A stretch of DNA of 64,000 bases, taken from positions 19,512,826 to 19,576,825 of the forward strand of contig NC_132926.1 of assembly GCF_047675955.1 (NCBI RefSeq), read 5' to 3'. Under the pieces are notes generated by a model. It saw only the letters and a program-made list of their open reading frames with translations, had not been told where the DNA came from and did no database searches. A program made the position numbers and the translations under genes. Origin of the DNA: Chlorocebus sabaeus (taxonomy: Eukaryota; Chordata; Mammalia; Primates; Cercopithecidae). This document shows positions 46,206-58,735 of this stretch, in pieces (the stretch's first letter is position 1; every line of letters begins with the position of its first letter).

Positions 46206-47265
46206 ATTGATTTTAGAAATGCAAATAATTTTTAGTACAGAAAGCTCCTATGATTTGTACAATAAATGATTTTAAAAATTGTCACACATAAATTTCTGCT
46301 TTTTATTTGCAAGAAAGTTGATGACAGTTTTGTACAAGAGACTGTCATTAAAAAAACTGCTTATACATGTACAGAAATTAAGTCAATGTCATTTAAAGAC
46401 ATTTGCAAAATACTTCTAACTGCAATGCCAGCCAATTAAGGATTAACTTTCTTTCATTATTATTAGAACTATACAGATAATAGGTCAATTTCCCCCTCAT
46501 CATGTGTAGATAATTCCCATTATCATTATTTGGAGTTATATATATAAGAAGAAAGGAAAACATTCAAACTTTTTGGGGAAAAACCATTACTAGCTAACTA
46601 CAAGGCCAAATTCTCTCAACCAGTAGATGTCATTCTCTCTCTATTTTAATGTGAATTTCTAATCTCTGCCTTTAGTTACCTTTCTCAAGACAAGTTATGA
46701 AAACCAGGTTCATTTCAGCCTACACTTCTCCTGGTCATTTTTCCAAGTTGATATCTTTTCCTTTCCATAATAGGAAGAGTGCCAGAGTGTGAAATTAGGG
46801 CACTTTGATAGCTGTGACAGTCGATAAGCTCCTGTCTTTCATTCACTTAGCCCTTGGTGTGGGATATTTGTCTACTTGTTCGTTCAATTTACAGTAAAAC
46901 ATTGATTAACTTGAAATGGAGAGGCTTTCTGCTCTCACCTGTCTTTCAGATTGGGACAGGAAAAATCTATTTATAGTTTTGGTAAGGTACCAAGAAACTC
47001 AAGCCCTCAGGAAGCACTGGTCCAGTTTCCCCTTAAATATATTCAGCCCTCTACATGTAGATGGTATAACTATCACTTTCCACTTGAAATGACCATGGCT
47101 CACCAAGAGCCAGTTCTCTGGCTCCCCTTTGTGCTCTCTTTACATTCTGTGCCTACTACAGTGCTATGATTAAGCTTCTGCAGTACCACTGTGCCTATAG
47201 TACTGACTCATTAAAGAATAAAAGTTTGGGAAGTAGGAACACCACCCACATTAACTGGCATTAAT
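46206..47265. other. Interval without recognised elements
   Basis: Nothing supported. A 72-aa frame at 46951-47169 has no recognisable product. Confidence 0.45.
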
Positions 47266-47660
47266 TCAACCAATATTGAATTAATGCTATTGATAGAGAT
47301 CTGACTGTTTTAGGATTTAGGGTGTGTGAACACCATGGTGAATGATACAGTAATTGCATACAGGTCACTAAAGGGGGGCAGGATGTACTGGGCATTCAGA
47401 CAAGAACACAGTCAGTGACCATCCAGGATGAAAATATTACAAAAAGCTAAATAGAGTATCATGAAAGCACATGGAGAGGCTATTTTCTAGTCTTGGGAGA
47501 TCAATAAAGGGTTTCTAGAGAATATAATTCCTTAGCAGGCTTCTAAAATCTTAGTAAGAAATATCTAGGAGGAAGAGGCTAAGAATGGCTAGGAAAAGAT
47601 AAAATAGAATTTCAGGAAAAAGGTATATGCTTTCTTCATCATTTTATTCCTCGAGTGTAG
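47266..47660 (-). mobile_element. L2 3' fragment, minus strand
   Basis: 'aattcaaccaatattgaattaatgc... acaccatggtgaatgatacag... ggttgg/aggaagaggctaag... caggaaaaagg' in L2-complement order. Decayed. Confidence 0.62.
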
Positions 47661-47850
47661 AGCAATAAATTATAGATACATTTTTATTGAATGAGTGGAT
47701 GGGTAAATTATTTTAAAAATTCAAGGTCAAATTGGAGAGAATAAACTCTCCTAAATATAGAACAATAAGTGTGCGTACTATTTTTAATAGCCACTTACTC
47801 ATATTGCCAACAGAGGAGAAGTATTATAATATAAAATCCTATTTTCTTCA

Positions 47851-48203
47851 TGATATGGTTCAGCTCTGTTTCCCAACCCAAATCTCATTGAATTGCACTC
47901 CCATAATTCCCACGTGTTGTGGGAGGGACCTGGTGGGAGATAATTTTAATCATGGGGGCAATTTCCCCCATACTGTTCTCATGGTAGTGAATAATTCTCA
48001 CAAGATTTGATGGTTTTATCAAGGGTTTCCACTTTTGCATACTTCTCATTTTCCGTTGCCACTGCCAGGTAAGAAGTGCCTTTTGCCTCCTGCTGTGATT
48101 CTGAGGCCTCCCTAGCCATGTGGAACTGTAAGTCCAACTAAACCTCTTTTTCTTCTCAGTCTCGGGTATGTCTTTATCAGCAGCATGAAAATGGACTAAT
48201 ACA
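47851..48203 (+). repeat. THE1 5' LTR (353 bp)
   Basis: From TGATATGGTTCAGCTC to GGACTAATACA. It differs from the 3' LTR at about one site in seven by eye, so the insertion is old. It contains GTGTTGTGGGAGGGACC and a polyadenylation-type region near AACTAAACCTC. Confidence 0.95.
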
Positions 48204-49771
48204 GTAAATTGGTTCCAGCAGAGTGGGGTGCTGCTGAAAAGATACCCAAAAATATGGAATCGACTTTGGAACTGGGTAACAGGCAGAGGTTGGAACAGTT
48301 TGGAGGGCTCAGAAGAAAATAAGAAAAGGTGGAAAGTTGGAAACTTCCTAGAGATTTGTTGAGTGGCTTTGCCCAAAAGGCTGATAGTGATATGGATAAT
48401 AAGGTCCAGGCTGAGGTGGTCTCAGATGGAGATGAGGAATTTATTGGGAACTGGAGCAAAGGTGACTCTTGTTATGTTTTAGCAAAGAGACTGGCAGCAT
48501 TTTGCCCCGGCCCCAGAGATCTGTGAAACTCTGAACTTGAGAGAGATGATTTAGGGTATCTGGTAGAAGGAATTGCTAAGCAGCAAAGCACTCAAGAGGT
48601 GACTTGGGTGCTGTAAAAGGCATTCAGTTTTATAAGGGAAGCAGAGCATGAAAGTGTGGAGAATTTGCAACCTGACAATGCGATAGAAAAGAAAAACCCT
48701 TTTTCTGAGGAGACATTCAAGCTGCTGCAGAAATATGCATAAGTAACGAGGAGCCAAATGTTAATCCCCAAGACAATGGGGAAAATGTCTCCAGGGCATG
48801 TCAGAGGTTTTCAAAGCACCCCTCCCATCACAGGCCTGGAGATCTAGGAAAAAATGGTGAGCTGGGCCCGAGGTCCCCATGCTGTGTGCAGTCTAGGGAC
48901 ATAGTGCCCTGCATCCCAGCCATTTCAACCATGACTAAAAGGGGTCAAGGTACAGTTTGGGTTGTTGCTTCAGAGGGTGGAAGCCCTGAGCCTTGGGAGC
49001 TTCCACGTGGTGTTGAGCCTGTGGGTACACAGAATTCAGGAAAACTGAGGTTTGGGAACCTCCACCTAGATTTCAAAAGATGTACAGAAACTCCTGGATA
49101 CCCTGGCAAAAGTTTGCTGCAGGGGTGGGGCCCTCATGGAGAACCTCTGTTAGGGCAGTGTGGAAGGGAAATGTGGGGCCGGAGTCCCCACACAGAGTCC
49201 CCACACAGAGTCCCTACTGGGGCACCGCCGTAGTGGAGCTGTGAGAAGAGGGCCATGGTCCTCCAGACCCTAGACAGCTTGCACTTTGCACCTGGAAAAG
49301 CTGCAGACACTCAACACCAGCCTGTGAAAGTAGCCAGGAGGGGGGCTATACCCTGCAAAGCCACAGGAGTGGAGGTGCCCAAGACCATGGGAACCTACCC
49401 CTTGCATCAGCATGACCTGGATGTGAGACCTGGAATCAAAGGAGATCATTTTGGAGCTTTAAGATTTTACTGCTCCTCTGGATTTTGGACTTGCTTGGGC
49501 CCTGTAACCTCTGTGTTTTGGCCAATTTCTCCTCTTTGGAATGGCTGTATTTACCCAATACCTGTACCTGCATTGTATCTAGGAAGTGACTAGCTTGCTT
49601 TTGATTTTACAGGCTCATAGGCAGAAGGGACTTGTCTTGTGTCAGATGAGACTTTGGAATGTGGACTTTTGGATTAATGCTGAAATGAGTTAAGACTTTG
49701 GGGGACTGTTGGGAAGGCATGATTGGTTTTGAAATGTGAGGACATGGAATTTGGAGGGGCCAGAGGTGGAA

Positions 49772-50123
49772 TGATATGATTTGACTCTGTGTTCCCACCC
49801 AAATGTCATCTTGAATTGTACTCCCATAATTCCCATGTGTTGTGGGAGACACCTAGTGGAGACAGTTTGAATCATGGGGGCAGTTCCCCCCATACTGTTC
49901 TTGTGGTAGTGAATAAGTCTCATGAGATCTCATGGTTTTATCAGGGTTTCCGCTTTTGCATCCTTCCATTTTCTCTTGCTGTCACCATGTAAGGAGTGCC
50001 TTTCGCCTTGCATCATGATTCTGAGGCCTCCCCAGCCATGTGGAACTGTAAGTTCAATCAAACCTCTTTTCCTTCCCAGTCTCAGGTATATCTTTATCAG
50101 CAGCATAAAAACGGACTAATATA
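49772..50123 (+). repeat. THE1 3' LTR (352 bp)
   Basis: From TGATATGATTTGACTC to GGACTAATATA. Same layout as the 5' LTR; its last base is followed by the CTTCA TSD copy. Confidence 0.95.
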
Positions 50124-50128
50124 CTTCA

Positions 50129-51300
50129 ATTAGTAGATTCTTCAGAAGACCTCATCGCTTTAGAGAACACATTTTCAAAATGTTGTTCTCAATGACTGGC
50201 CATAATGGTATAATATTAAATATGTATTTCCAGGGTGCTGCGGGTGCTTTTTAAAATTTGAGAAAATATAGAGTCTAAATAGATGAACTTTGAAATAGGA
50301 TTATGCATTTTAAATCTAAATCATGCCATTTGTTAAGCTTTTAAGCTCCTGATCACTATTCACCTAATTTTCTCTTACTGGCTTTTAAAAACAGGAACAA
50401 ATGATTATTTAGCCTAAGTAGGTCTTTTCACAATTCCATTGATCGTAAATGTCATGACTTGTCTATCAGTATGGACAGGCATTCAGCACAGTTTACCTTA
50501 TTTTTGTGGTGTCTCTCCCAATCAGCTAACCAAACTGACTACTAAATATCATTTGTGTCGTTAATGTGGTTGCATAAATATGTTACAGCCGTCAGATTTC
50601 TCAAGTTTAAAGGACTTTTGCACCACTGAAAAGTTAGAAACATAAGAGCAAAGAAAATAGAAATTCTCTAAGAATGAGAAAAAAGTGTTTGGATATTAAT
50701 ACGTTTTGAGGCATTTTTGTAGTAGAAAGTTTTAAAGTATAAATACTTATTTTTTTTAAAGATGGGATCAGACACCAACAAATGCATTGGAAAACTTGTA
50801 ATAACCAGTAACTTTAAAAGCTCTTACAGCTCTTCCATAAGTGGTCCGATTAAAGAGACAATTTTAACCACTATCAACCCTCATGCATTTTACCCCTTGA
50901 TTTGGGCATCCAGCAATCTTCTCTAGTAAGAGGAGTCAGAATTCCTTGAGAGATGAGTGCTGCAGGGAAAAAGGAGCTAACTTAAGGTGTTTGCATTGAT
51001 TAAGAAATCTGAGGAGAATAACGGTAAAAATAATGACAGTAACAACAACAATCAAAGCTATTATGATTTATTAAAATAATTTTAGTTTGTTAAGGGTCAT
51101 GTGTCCTTGAAAATTAGAAAATATGGAGCATAAAAAAGGTTAATATTCAACAGGCATTCATTGTTGTGGATGTACCAGTGGATATTTACGGCTAGTATCC
51201 ATTCTTTATGAGGTGGCATCTGTTTTGATGAATTGGCATTTGAACTCTCCTAGTTGTTAAATATTTTACATAGTACACCTTGTTTTGAATTTATTTTTCC
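50129..51300. other. Interval without recognised elements
   Basis: AT-rich; nothing supported. Confidence 0.45.
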
Positions 51301-51304
51301 TAAG

Positions 51305-51380
51305 TAGAGGTATATAGATATAGGTAGATACATAGATAATATGCATATGTATATATGTGTATGTGTGTGCATGCATGTTT
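51305..51380. repeat. Degenerate AT/GT-rich microsatellite (TAGATA, GTATAT, GTGTGC)
   Basis: A mixed TAGATA/TATGTATA/GTGT tract ending 10 bp before an Alu. Confidence 0.85.
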
Positions 51381-51391
51381 TAAAAAATATA

Positions 51392-51681
51392 GGCCGGGTA
51401 CAGTGGTTCACGCCTGTAATCCCAGCGCTTTGGGAGACTGAGGTGGGCTGATCACCTGAGGTCAAGAGTTTGAGACAAGCCTGGCCAACGTGGCAAAATC
51501 CCATCGCTACTAAAAATGTAAAAATTAGCTGGGCATGGTGGCATGTGCCTATAATCCCAGCTGCTTGGGAGGCTGAGGCAGGAGAATCACTTGAACCCGG
51601 GAGGCAGAGGTTGCAGTGAGTTCAGGCCACTGCCCTCCAGCCTGGGTGGCAGAGTGAGATTCCATCTCAAAAAAAAAAAAA
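51392..51681 (+). mobile_element. Full-length Alu (AluS-like), plus strand
   Basis: It begins GGCCGGGTACAGTGGTTC and has both arms. About 14 bp is missing near the 3' box ('gtgagttcaggccactgcc'), and it ends in an A13 tail. No firm TSD. Confidence 0.96.
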
Positions 51682-52602
51682 GTATATAATATTCATTAGG
51701 AATCTGCCTATAGTATATGTTTATATCCAGAAAAACTGTAAAGAATAAACACAGAGAGTTGTAAGTTCACAAATAATAGTCCTTGAAATCTGAGAATTCT
51801 ATTGTATCAGAAGGAAGAATAAGTTTGTACATAATTATCAAAAGTTATACAGCATGTCCCTGGATAACAAATTAGGCACATTTCTAAAAAAAAAAGCAAA
51901 ACAAAAAAACACACATTTGACTACCAGACTCAATCCCTTATTTTCTAGGAGCTAAAACCTCTAGATGGCTCTGCTAATTGTAATACTATGTTAAAAAGGA
52001 ATGCATCAACTTTTAAAGAATTCTAAGAGAACAGGTCAATATGTCAAACTGACAGAACAATGAGTTATGTAATGCAAACTAAGCAGGGCTTTAAAAATCT
52101 ATCACTTTGGCAGGAGATCCCAACTTGAGAGAACTGAAATCTATTCTAGAGGCACGGACCTTAAAGAAAAAGTCTTATTGATGTAACAAGTGCAATTTAT
52201 CTATAAAAAGGGCAAAGGCAGCCTCAGTACCAGTGACTTTAATTTGAATCACCTTGGAAGAAGTCAGTTAAGTCCTGAGCCCTGATCACGAATCAATTGA
52301 TCAGTGACCCAGATTCTGTCACCTTAGCTAGTCTAAGAAAGAATTCTCTTTCTTAGTAGAATTACCGCATTTACCAAAAGATTTCATAGTAATTTTTCTG
52401 ATACCCTAAAAGGATCTCGAACTAAGCCTCTCATTATTCTAAGATGGCATACAACTAGATTAAAATAAAGACAAACTTCTTAAAACACTGGTGTTATTTT
52501 TAGAATGAATTTGTGCAAGTATAGAACATTTTGTCATGCTTGTATGTGTGTGGTTTTGTCTACTTTTTAAGGTGTTCAAAGCATCCAAATGAATCGGGTA
52601 CA
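51682..52602. other. Interval without recognised elements
   Basis: Nothing supported. A faint MER5A-like phrase at about 52220-52300 was not convincing. Confidence 0.45.
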
Positions 52603-53093
52603 TAGGCAGAATAATTCTTTCACTCCCCCTTTAAATGTTCACTTCCAAATCCATACCCTATGAGTATGGTATGTTACATGGCAACAGGGACTCTGCAGAT
52701 GTGATTAAGGAAAGGACTCTAGATCAAAAAATACGCTTGATTATCCAGGAGGGCTCAACCTAATCGTGAGTCCTTCAGATTGGAGAACGTTTTTCTGCAG
52801 CACTCAGAGGAATATGTGACTTTTATAAGAAGGATCAGAAAGATTCAGTGTTGCTGGTTCTGAAGATGGCCATGGACCAAGAAATATGAGTATCCTCTCA
52901 TAAGCTGGAAAATTGCAGAGAAACAGACTCTCCCTGATAGCCTCCAGAAAGGAACATAGCATTGCTAACACCTTGATTTTAGTTCAAGGGAATCTATGTC
53001 AGACTTACAGTCAAAACTGTAAGAGAATACATTTGTGTTGTTTTATTTGGTTGTGGAAATTTGTTATAGCCGTAATAAATACACCAAATACAG
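52603..53093 (-). mobile_element. MLT1 MaLR LTR, minus strand
   Basis: The plus strand reads the complement of MLT1: 'taggcagaataattctttcact... atgttacatggcaacagggactctgcagatgtgattaagga... tgattatccaggagggctcaacctaatcg... cttgattttagttcaaggg... gtgttgttttatttggttgtggaaatttgttatagc'. About 490 bp, a nearly complete solo LTR. Confidence 0.86.
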
Positions 53094-53500
53094 TTTAAAT
53101 TGTTTAATAGACTTTAATTATGATTATATCCAATGATAAAATGTTTAAATAAAATGTACTTCTAGAGTTTTATTTGTTAGGATATATAATATACATTTTT
53201 GATATTTAGAATAGTTGCAAGTATATTGTAGACATTTAATGAATACTTTTAATATTAATATAATTTATATGAAATTTTTATTCATTGATCACTAAATGCA
53301 GTATAAATAGTTGTGTATCTTCCTTTACATGAACAGAAATCTATCTATTATTAAATGGCCCATCAACAAGTATAAAATAACAGCTTCTTCAGACAAGGTT
53401 GCTAAGATATAAAATATCTTATAATTTTAGAATTTTAACAAAATTGTAGAAATAAGGATGACTTGAATATTTGATTAGATTTAAAGTTATTTGTTTCATT

Positions 53501-53805
53501 TGATATTACTTTATTTATTTATTTATTTAGGAGATGGGATCTTGCTCTTTCCCAGGCTTGAGTACTGTGGCTCAGTCTTGGCTAACTGCAACCTCCCTGT
53601 CCTGAGTTCAAATGATCCTCCTGCCTCAGGAGGGAGCCAGGCACCACCACCCTTGCTAATTTTTGTATTTTTAGCAGAGACGGGGTTTTGCCATGTTGGC
53701 CAGGCTGGTCTCTACCTCCTGGCCTCATGTTATCTGCCTGCCTCAAACTCCCAAAGTGCCGGAATAACAGGCATGAGCCACTGTATCCAGCCTGATATTA
53801 CTTTA
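53501..53805 (-). mobile_element. Alu (AluS/J-like), minus strand, 13-bp TSD
   Basis: The body is 53514-53792 with a TTTATTTATTTA tail complement. The TSD TGATATTACTTTA lies at 53501-53513 and 53793-53805. About 15-20 bp is missing from the left arm near 'cagg/agggagcc'. The 132-aa frame over it is an Alu artefact. Confidence 0.95.
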
Positions 53806-54017
53806 ATATTTGATATGAAAGCAACCTGTTGGGCAATCTTCAAATTGTTTATCCAGGAACTGCCCTCTTCTGTAAATTGTGATCTCTAGCTTACTGATCC
53901 ATGTGATTTCCGCAAGAACAGCCATGTCAAACCTCATCCCTAGCCCCTGTTAATTATTTATTGTTTTAAGGGGTCAGAGGTTTCATCTTAAGACCTCGTC
54001 ATACTGATTAGCTCTCT

Positions 54018-54370
54018 AAGAAATAGTTTGGGGCTGGGCACAGTGGCTCATGCCTGTAATCCCAGCACTTTGGGAGACTGAGGTGGGTGGATCACGAGGT
54101 CAAGAGATCAAGACCATCCTGGCCAACATGGTGAAATCTCACCTCTTCTAAAAATACAAAAATTAGCTGGGCATGGTGGCACAGTCTTGTAGTTCCAGCT
54201 ACTCGGGAGGCTGAGGCAGGAGAATCGCTTGAACCCTGGAGGTGGAGGTTGCAGTGAGCTGAGATTATGCCACTGCACTCCAGCCTGGGCGACAGAGCGA
54301 GACTCTGTCTCAAAAAAAAAAAAAAGAAAGAAAGAAAGAAAAAGGAAAAAGAAAAAAGAAACAGTTTGGG
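54018..54370 (+). mobile_element. Alu (AluS-like), plus strand, with long GAAA-rich tail and 15-bp TSD
   Basis: The body starts at 54032 and the tail to 54355 has evolved into AAAG/AAAAAG repeats. The flanks AAGAAATAGTTTGGG (54018-54032) and AAGAAACAGTTTGGG (54356-54370) match at 14 of 15. Confidence 0.96.
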
Positions 54371-54388
54371 TACTTGGGTACTGTGTTA

Positions 54389-54686
54389 GGCACTTTCTGT
54401 TCTTTTTCTTTTTTGTTGTTTGTTTGTTTTTTTGAGACAGAGTCTCACTCTGTCACCCAGGCTGGAGTGCAGTGGTGCGATCTCGGCTCACTGCAACCTC
54501 TGCTGCCCAGATTCAAGCGATTCTACTGCCTCACCCTCCTGAGTAGCTGGGATTACAGTCATCTGCCACTGGCCTGGCTAATTTTTGTATTTTTAGTAGA
54601 GATGGGGTTTCGCCATATTGGTCAGGCTGATCTTGAACTCCTGACCTCATGATCCACCCGCCTTGGCCTCCCAAAGGGCACTTTCT
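54389..54686 (-). mobile_element. 5'-truncated Alu, minus strand, 10-bp TSD
   Basis: The body is 54399-54676. It lacks the first about 38 bp of the Alu (ends at CCTCCCAAAG). The TSD GGCACTTTCT lies at 54389-54398 and 54677-54686. It lies 18 bp from the previous Alu in opposite orientation. Confidence 0.95.
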
Positions 54687-55205
54687 TAATTTCAGCTAAT
54701 GAATGATTATTTCCCTAGGATTTTGGTACATGGATCCAAAAGACAACAGAAACTTTTACACTAGGGACTAAGCTTCAATATTTAAAAATCGGGCATTTAT
54801 GGAAACCACTCAATACCTTGAGGAGAAGGTCAGCTTCTAGTAATAGAAAAAATGAGGTTGATACATAAAGTGACACAAAGACAGAACATGCAGGAACTTT
54901 GAATGCCAAGTTCTAGCTGTGCCTGAAACTCAGCTGCACTTTGCCTTCTCCTATTTGGTAAGATTTCGGTGGAAAATGCCAGTAACTTAACATAATGAAA
55001 TCCCCAGGAGTCATCTGGCTTTAGGCACAATGTAATCAAGGACTCATATAAATAGTGTAATCTGAACTATTTTGTTATTTTTCAAGTTCAGATATACCTT
55101 CCATTTAATAGGATCATCTTGGACAAACTAATGATCTCAAATTATCCACAGACCTTTCTGAAGCCCAATAGCTAAATTCAAATGAAGAGAGATAGAAAAA
55201 GAGAG
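54687..55205. other. Interval without recognised elements
   Basis: Nothing supported. It ends in a GAGA/GAAA-rich purine tract (55187-55218) next to the L1. Confidence 0.45.
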
Positions 55206-55217
55206 AGAAAGAAAGAG

Positions 55218-56095
55218 TGTTTTGAGAAGTGTCTGTTCATATCCTTTGCCCACTTTTTGATGGGGTTGTTTGTTTTTCTCTTGTAAATTTGATTGAGTTC
55301 TTTGTAGGTTCTGGATATTAGCCCTTTGTCAGATGAGTAGATTGCAAATGCAAATCAAAACCACAATGAGATACCATCTCACACCAGTTAGAATGGCAAT
55401 CATTAAAAAGTCAGGAAACAACAGGTGCTGGAGAGGATGTAGAGAAATAGGAACACTTTTACACTGTTGGTAGGATTGTAAACTAGTTCAACCATTGTGG
55501 AAAACAGTGTGGTGATTCCTCAAGGATCTAGAACTAGAAATACCATTTGACCCAGCCATCCCATTACTGGGGATATACCCAAAGGATTATAAGTCATGCT
55601 GCTATAAAGACACACATGCACACGTATGTTTATTGTGGCACTATTCACAATAGCAAAGACTTGGAATCAACCCAAATGTCCATCAGTGACAGACTGGATT
55701 AAGAAAATGTGGCACATATACACCATGGAATACTATGCAGCCATAAAAAAGGATGAGTCTGTGTCCTTTGTAGGGACATGGATGCAGCTGGAAACCATTA
55801 TTCTCAGCAAACTATCGCAAGAACAGAAAACCAAATACCGCATGTTCTCACTCATAGGTGGGAGTTGAACAATGAGATCACTTGGACACAGGAAGGGGAA
55901 CATCACACACTGGGTCCTATTGTGGGGAGGGAGGAGCAGGGAGGGATAGCATTAAGAGATATACCTAATGTAAATGACGAGTTAATGAGTGCAGCACACC
56001 AACATGGCACATGTATACATATGTAACAAACCTGCACGTTGTGCACATGTACCCTAGAACTTAAAGTATAATAAAATAAAAATAAAAATAAAAAG
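55218..56095 (+). mobile_element. Second 5'-inverted (twin-primed) L1PA insertion, plus strand
   Basis: 55348-56095 is the L1 ORF2 end, 3' UTR and A-rich tail on the plus strand. 55218-55347 is an upstream ORF2 segment in inverted orientation. In consensus order the two would be separated by about 65 bp, which is missing at the junction, and GCAAATGCAAAT at the join suggests microhomology. The flanks share only about AAAGAAAG(A)GTG, so the TSD is ambiguous in this purine-rich site. The frame at 55626-55868 is the ORF2p C-terminus. Confidence 0.93.
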
Positions 56096-58735
56096 AAAGT
56101 GCTTTAAGAACTAGTGTCTGATTTTTGACATGGTGTTTTCCCAGGCTATATGAGCACCTAAGGCATCTGCCAAGTGAAAGCCTTCATCAGCCTGGCCCCC
56201 GATAGCCTACAATGTGCAGACCCTCTTTGCTGACCCATGATGAGCAGCAGAATGAGTGAAAAATCACCATCTGTGCTTTAATTTGCAAATATTTAGGGGT
56301 TGATTATTACAGTGGTATAATGGAGCCTATCCTGAGTACTATAAAAATAGGCACTGAAATGAGATGTTATGAAACAGAAAAGCTAATATATGTGGCATTG
56401 ACTTCAGGGCCTGCTAGAAAGTGGTGAGAAAAATGTTCGAGGTGGAAAAATCATGATTCATCTATGAAGTGGTAAAATATTTAGCAAAATTGTCCACAAT
56501 AACTTTGCAGACATATAATGTGTCTAATGATTTTGAATTCTGGGTGAAAATATTAGAAAATAAAATGTTATTAGTATGTTTGCTTATTTTTGTTGGCCTC
56601 CAGTAAGAAACCTGTGAGCAATAGTTACACTCAGGAAATTATTGGTCACTGCAAGCATGAATACAAGGGACAGGAGAATGTCTAGAAATACAGGAAATTT
56701 CAAGGTAGGTAGAGACCTGTTGATTCTTATTTCTAATGGGTAAAAGATAACACTGAGAAGGGCTCTGCATTACAAATTCAATTAGAACTCAGACTTGAAG
56801 CAAGGAGTCAGTAGAAAGTAAAGCCAACTTTTCCTTTACCATTAAAGTGGTATCCAGTAAATTCTTTTAGTTGGATAAAAACAGCCCAGGATAAGGAGAG
56901 TAATGGGATGAGAGACTAAGCTGATCCACGGAGACAGAGAGACTCACCATCCTCACAATTAAATAGAAAGAGAGGCATTTCTCCAAAAGACTTGTGGGTG
57001 TGGCTATGGCACAAGTAAAAACCAGACTCAGATACCTATAAAACTCACTAAATTTTGAAAGCAGTGAATTGCCACAAGAAGAAATAGGCTATGGCTGTTT
57101 GAGACTGAAAATGACTTTGTGTTTCCAAAGTTCTGTTGGGCAGAAGCAGTGTTAGTCTCCAAGGTAGGCATACATATTCAACTTGCTCTCTTCAGATCTA
57201 ATGATGTCAGATGCTGGAAAGGGAAGTTTTCCCCAAAAGTTACAGCCAAGAGCCAAGGAAGATAAAGACTGAAGAATGATCAGAATTAGAGTCTAACCAA
57301 AGATACTTCCAATCCTCCCAGAGTAAAATGCCTCACAATGTGTGTTATTTCTGAAGTATTTGAGGTCAGTGTTTTCATGTGGCTCCATTATTCACCGTAT
57401 GAAAGTATTTATCATAGAGATCCTATTTCCTTTTCACTATTGCATATTGAGTGTGTGTTTCTTTGTTAGTTTGAGTCTCTTTATCAAGCAGACCAGATGA
57501 AGATGAGAACAGAAATTTCAAACTTTAGGCTTAAAGCCATATTTAGATGGGATTTTGGAGTTGACCCTTGGGTGGGAAGGTGGTGAGTATATTTTTCAAA
57601 TAAGAAAAAGCAAACAGAATACTATGACTATAGGAACAGACCAAGAGAATCATTTGGGCTACTCACACATGTTTCATAACATTCTGGCTCACGGTAGAAT
57701 TATCCTTCTCTGATAATTTGAACTCAAGCATGGCCTCATGATTTCTTTTGGCCAATAAATTTAGAGAGAAAGGGGTGTTTACAGTTTGCCAAATTCCCCT
57801 TGTTCAGTGGTCATGGAAGCCTGTGTCAATATCGAGCCTCTATTCAGCCTCAGACCTTGAGTGCCTGCAATGGGCAGAGACGCCTTGCCAACATACAGCA
57901 TATTCTACCCTATCCTGATAGAGTCCACTTTCCTAACAGTTTAGAAAGAACTCTCAGAAGTGAGTTTTGATGGTTGTAATTGTTATAACACAGACCACAA
58001 TTCCATCTTTGAACAAATCACTGGTAGCAAAGAATAAAGTATGCCGAGTAGTTTCAGAATGGGCCACATGACCTTCTTGGAGATAATGGTGGTATTGATA
58101 TCATCAGAACAAGTTTGGGATAAGGAAAAGAAGTTGTTTTTCACAAATCTGGCATTTAATGGATGTTCTGTTTATGGAAGTGGTTGAATGGATGTGGAAC
58201 AGTAAAATCAGTACCTATCTGATCCACTAATAATTCTACATTGTCTGCATCTAACTCCTTGATAGTTCTACTCTTCTGTGCATTTTATGAGATATAATGG
58301 CATTACTTTAACATTTTTTTTTCCTTGAGAAAAACTGAGCTGGCTTTTAGTTATTGTCAATGTGACAGCTAACCTAAATTGAAACTCTAAATTTTTAAAA
58401 TAAAAGTCATCAAATTAGATGAATATGCTATCATGATACATGCTGAGGTTTACCACCATTTCCTAAGCTCTAAGACATAGAAGAATCTCAGAGGATGACT
58501 GTATCACATGAGCACGGATTACGCTCAAAGACAGAATTTACACTGGGCTTCTTACAGAATTTCTAAACATCCCAAATATGGTATTTCAAAAAGTCAGTTC
58601 TTCCCCACCTCTCAGTTCACACTAACTCTGAAAACTCTTTAGTTTGTAGATTATAACTGTGAAGAATACTATCCTTGGAATTGCTTTTCTTATTCACTAT
58701 AATGTTGACATTCTTTGTATACTCAGACTTCACAA

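Larger units (their letters stand above)
47846..50128 (+). mobile_element. Complete THE1 (ERVL-MaLR) provirus, LTR-internal-LTR, 5-bp TSD
   Basis: Two LTRs in the same orientation (47851-48203 and 49772-50123) flank a 1.57-kb internal region, with CTTCA at 47846-47850 and 50124-50128. The internal region starts just after the LTR with a 'ggttccagcagagtgggg' primer-site-like sequence and follows THE1-int order. A purine tract (GGAGGGGCCAGAGGTGGAA) precedes the 3' LTR. THE1 encodes no functional protein; it spread using ERVL-like machinery. Frames inside (49255-49593, 48886-49233) are incidental. An intact two-LTR form is less common than a solo LTR. Confidence 0.95.

Noticed and set aside
48196..49593. 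Several 65-115 aa frames between the THE1 LTRs, considered as viral genes
   Set aside because: The THE1 internal region is non-coding; the frames overlap on both strands and match no retroviral domain.
52220..52320. Faint MER5A-like phrase ('aatttgaatcaccttgg')
   Set aside because: Too short and diverged to support without a profile search.
53491..53889. 132-aa open frame
   Set aside because: It lies almost entirely on an antisense Alu. Alu-derived frames of this type recur at 14230-14656, 21502-21943 and 54374-54652.
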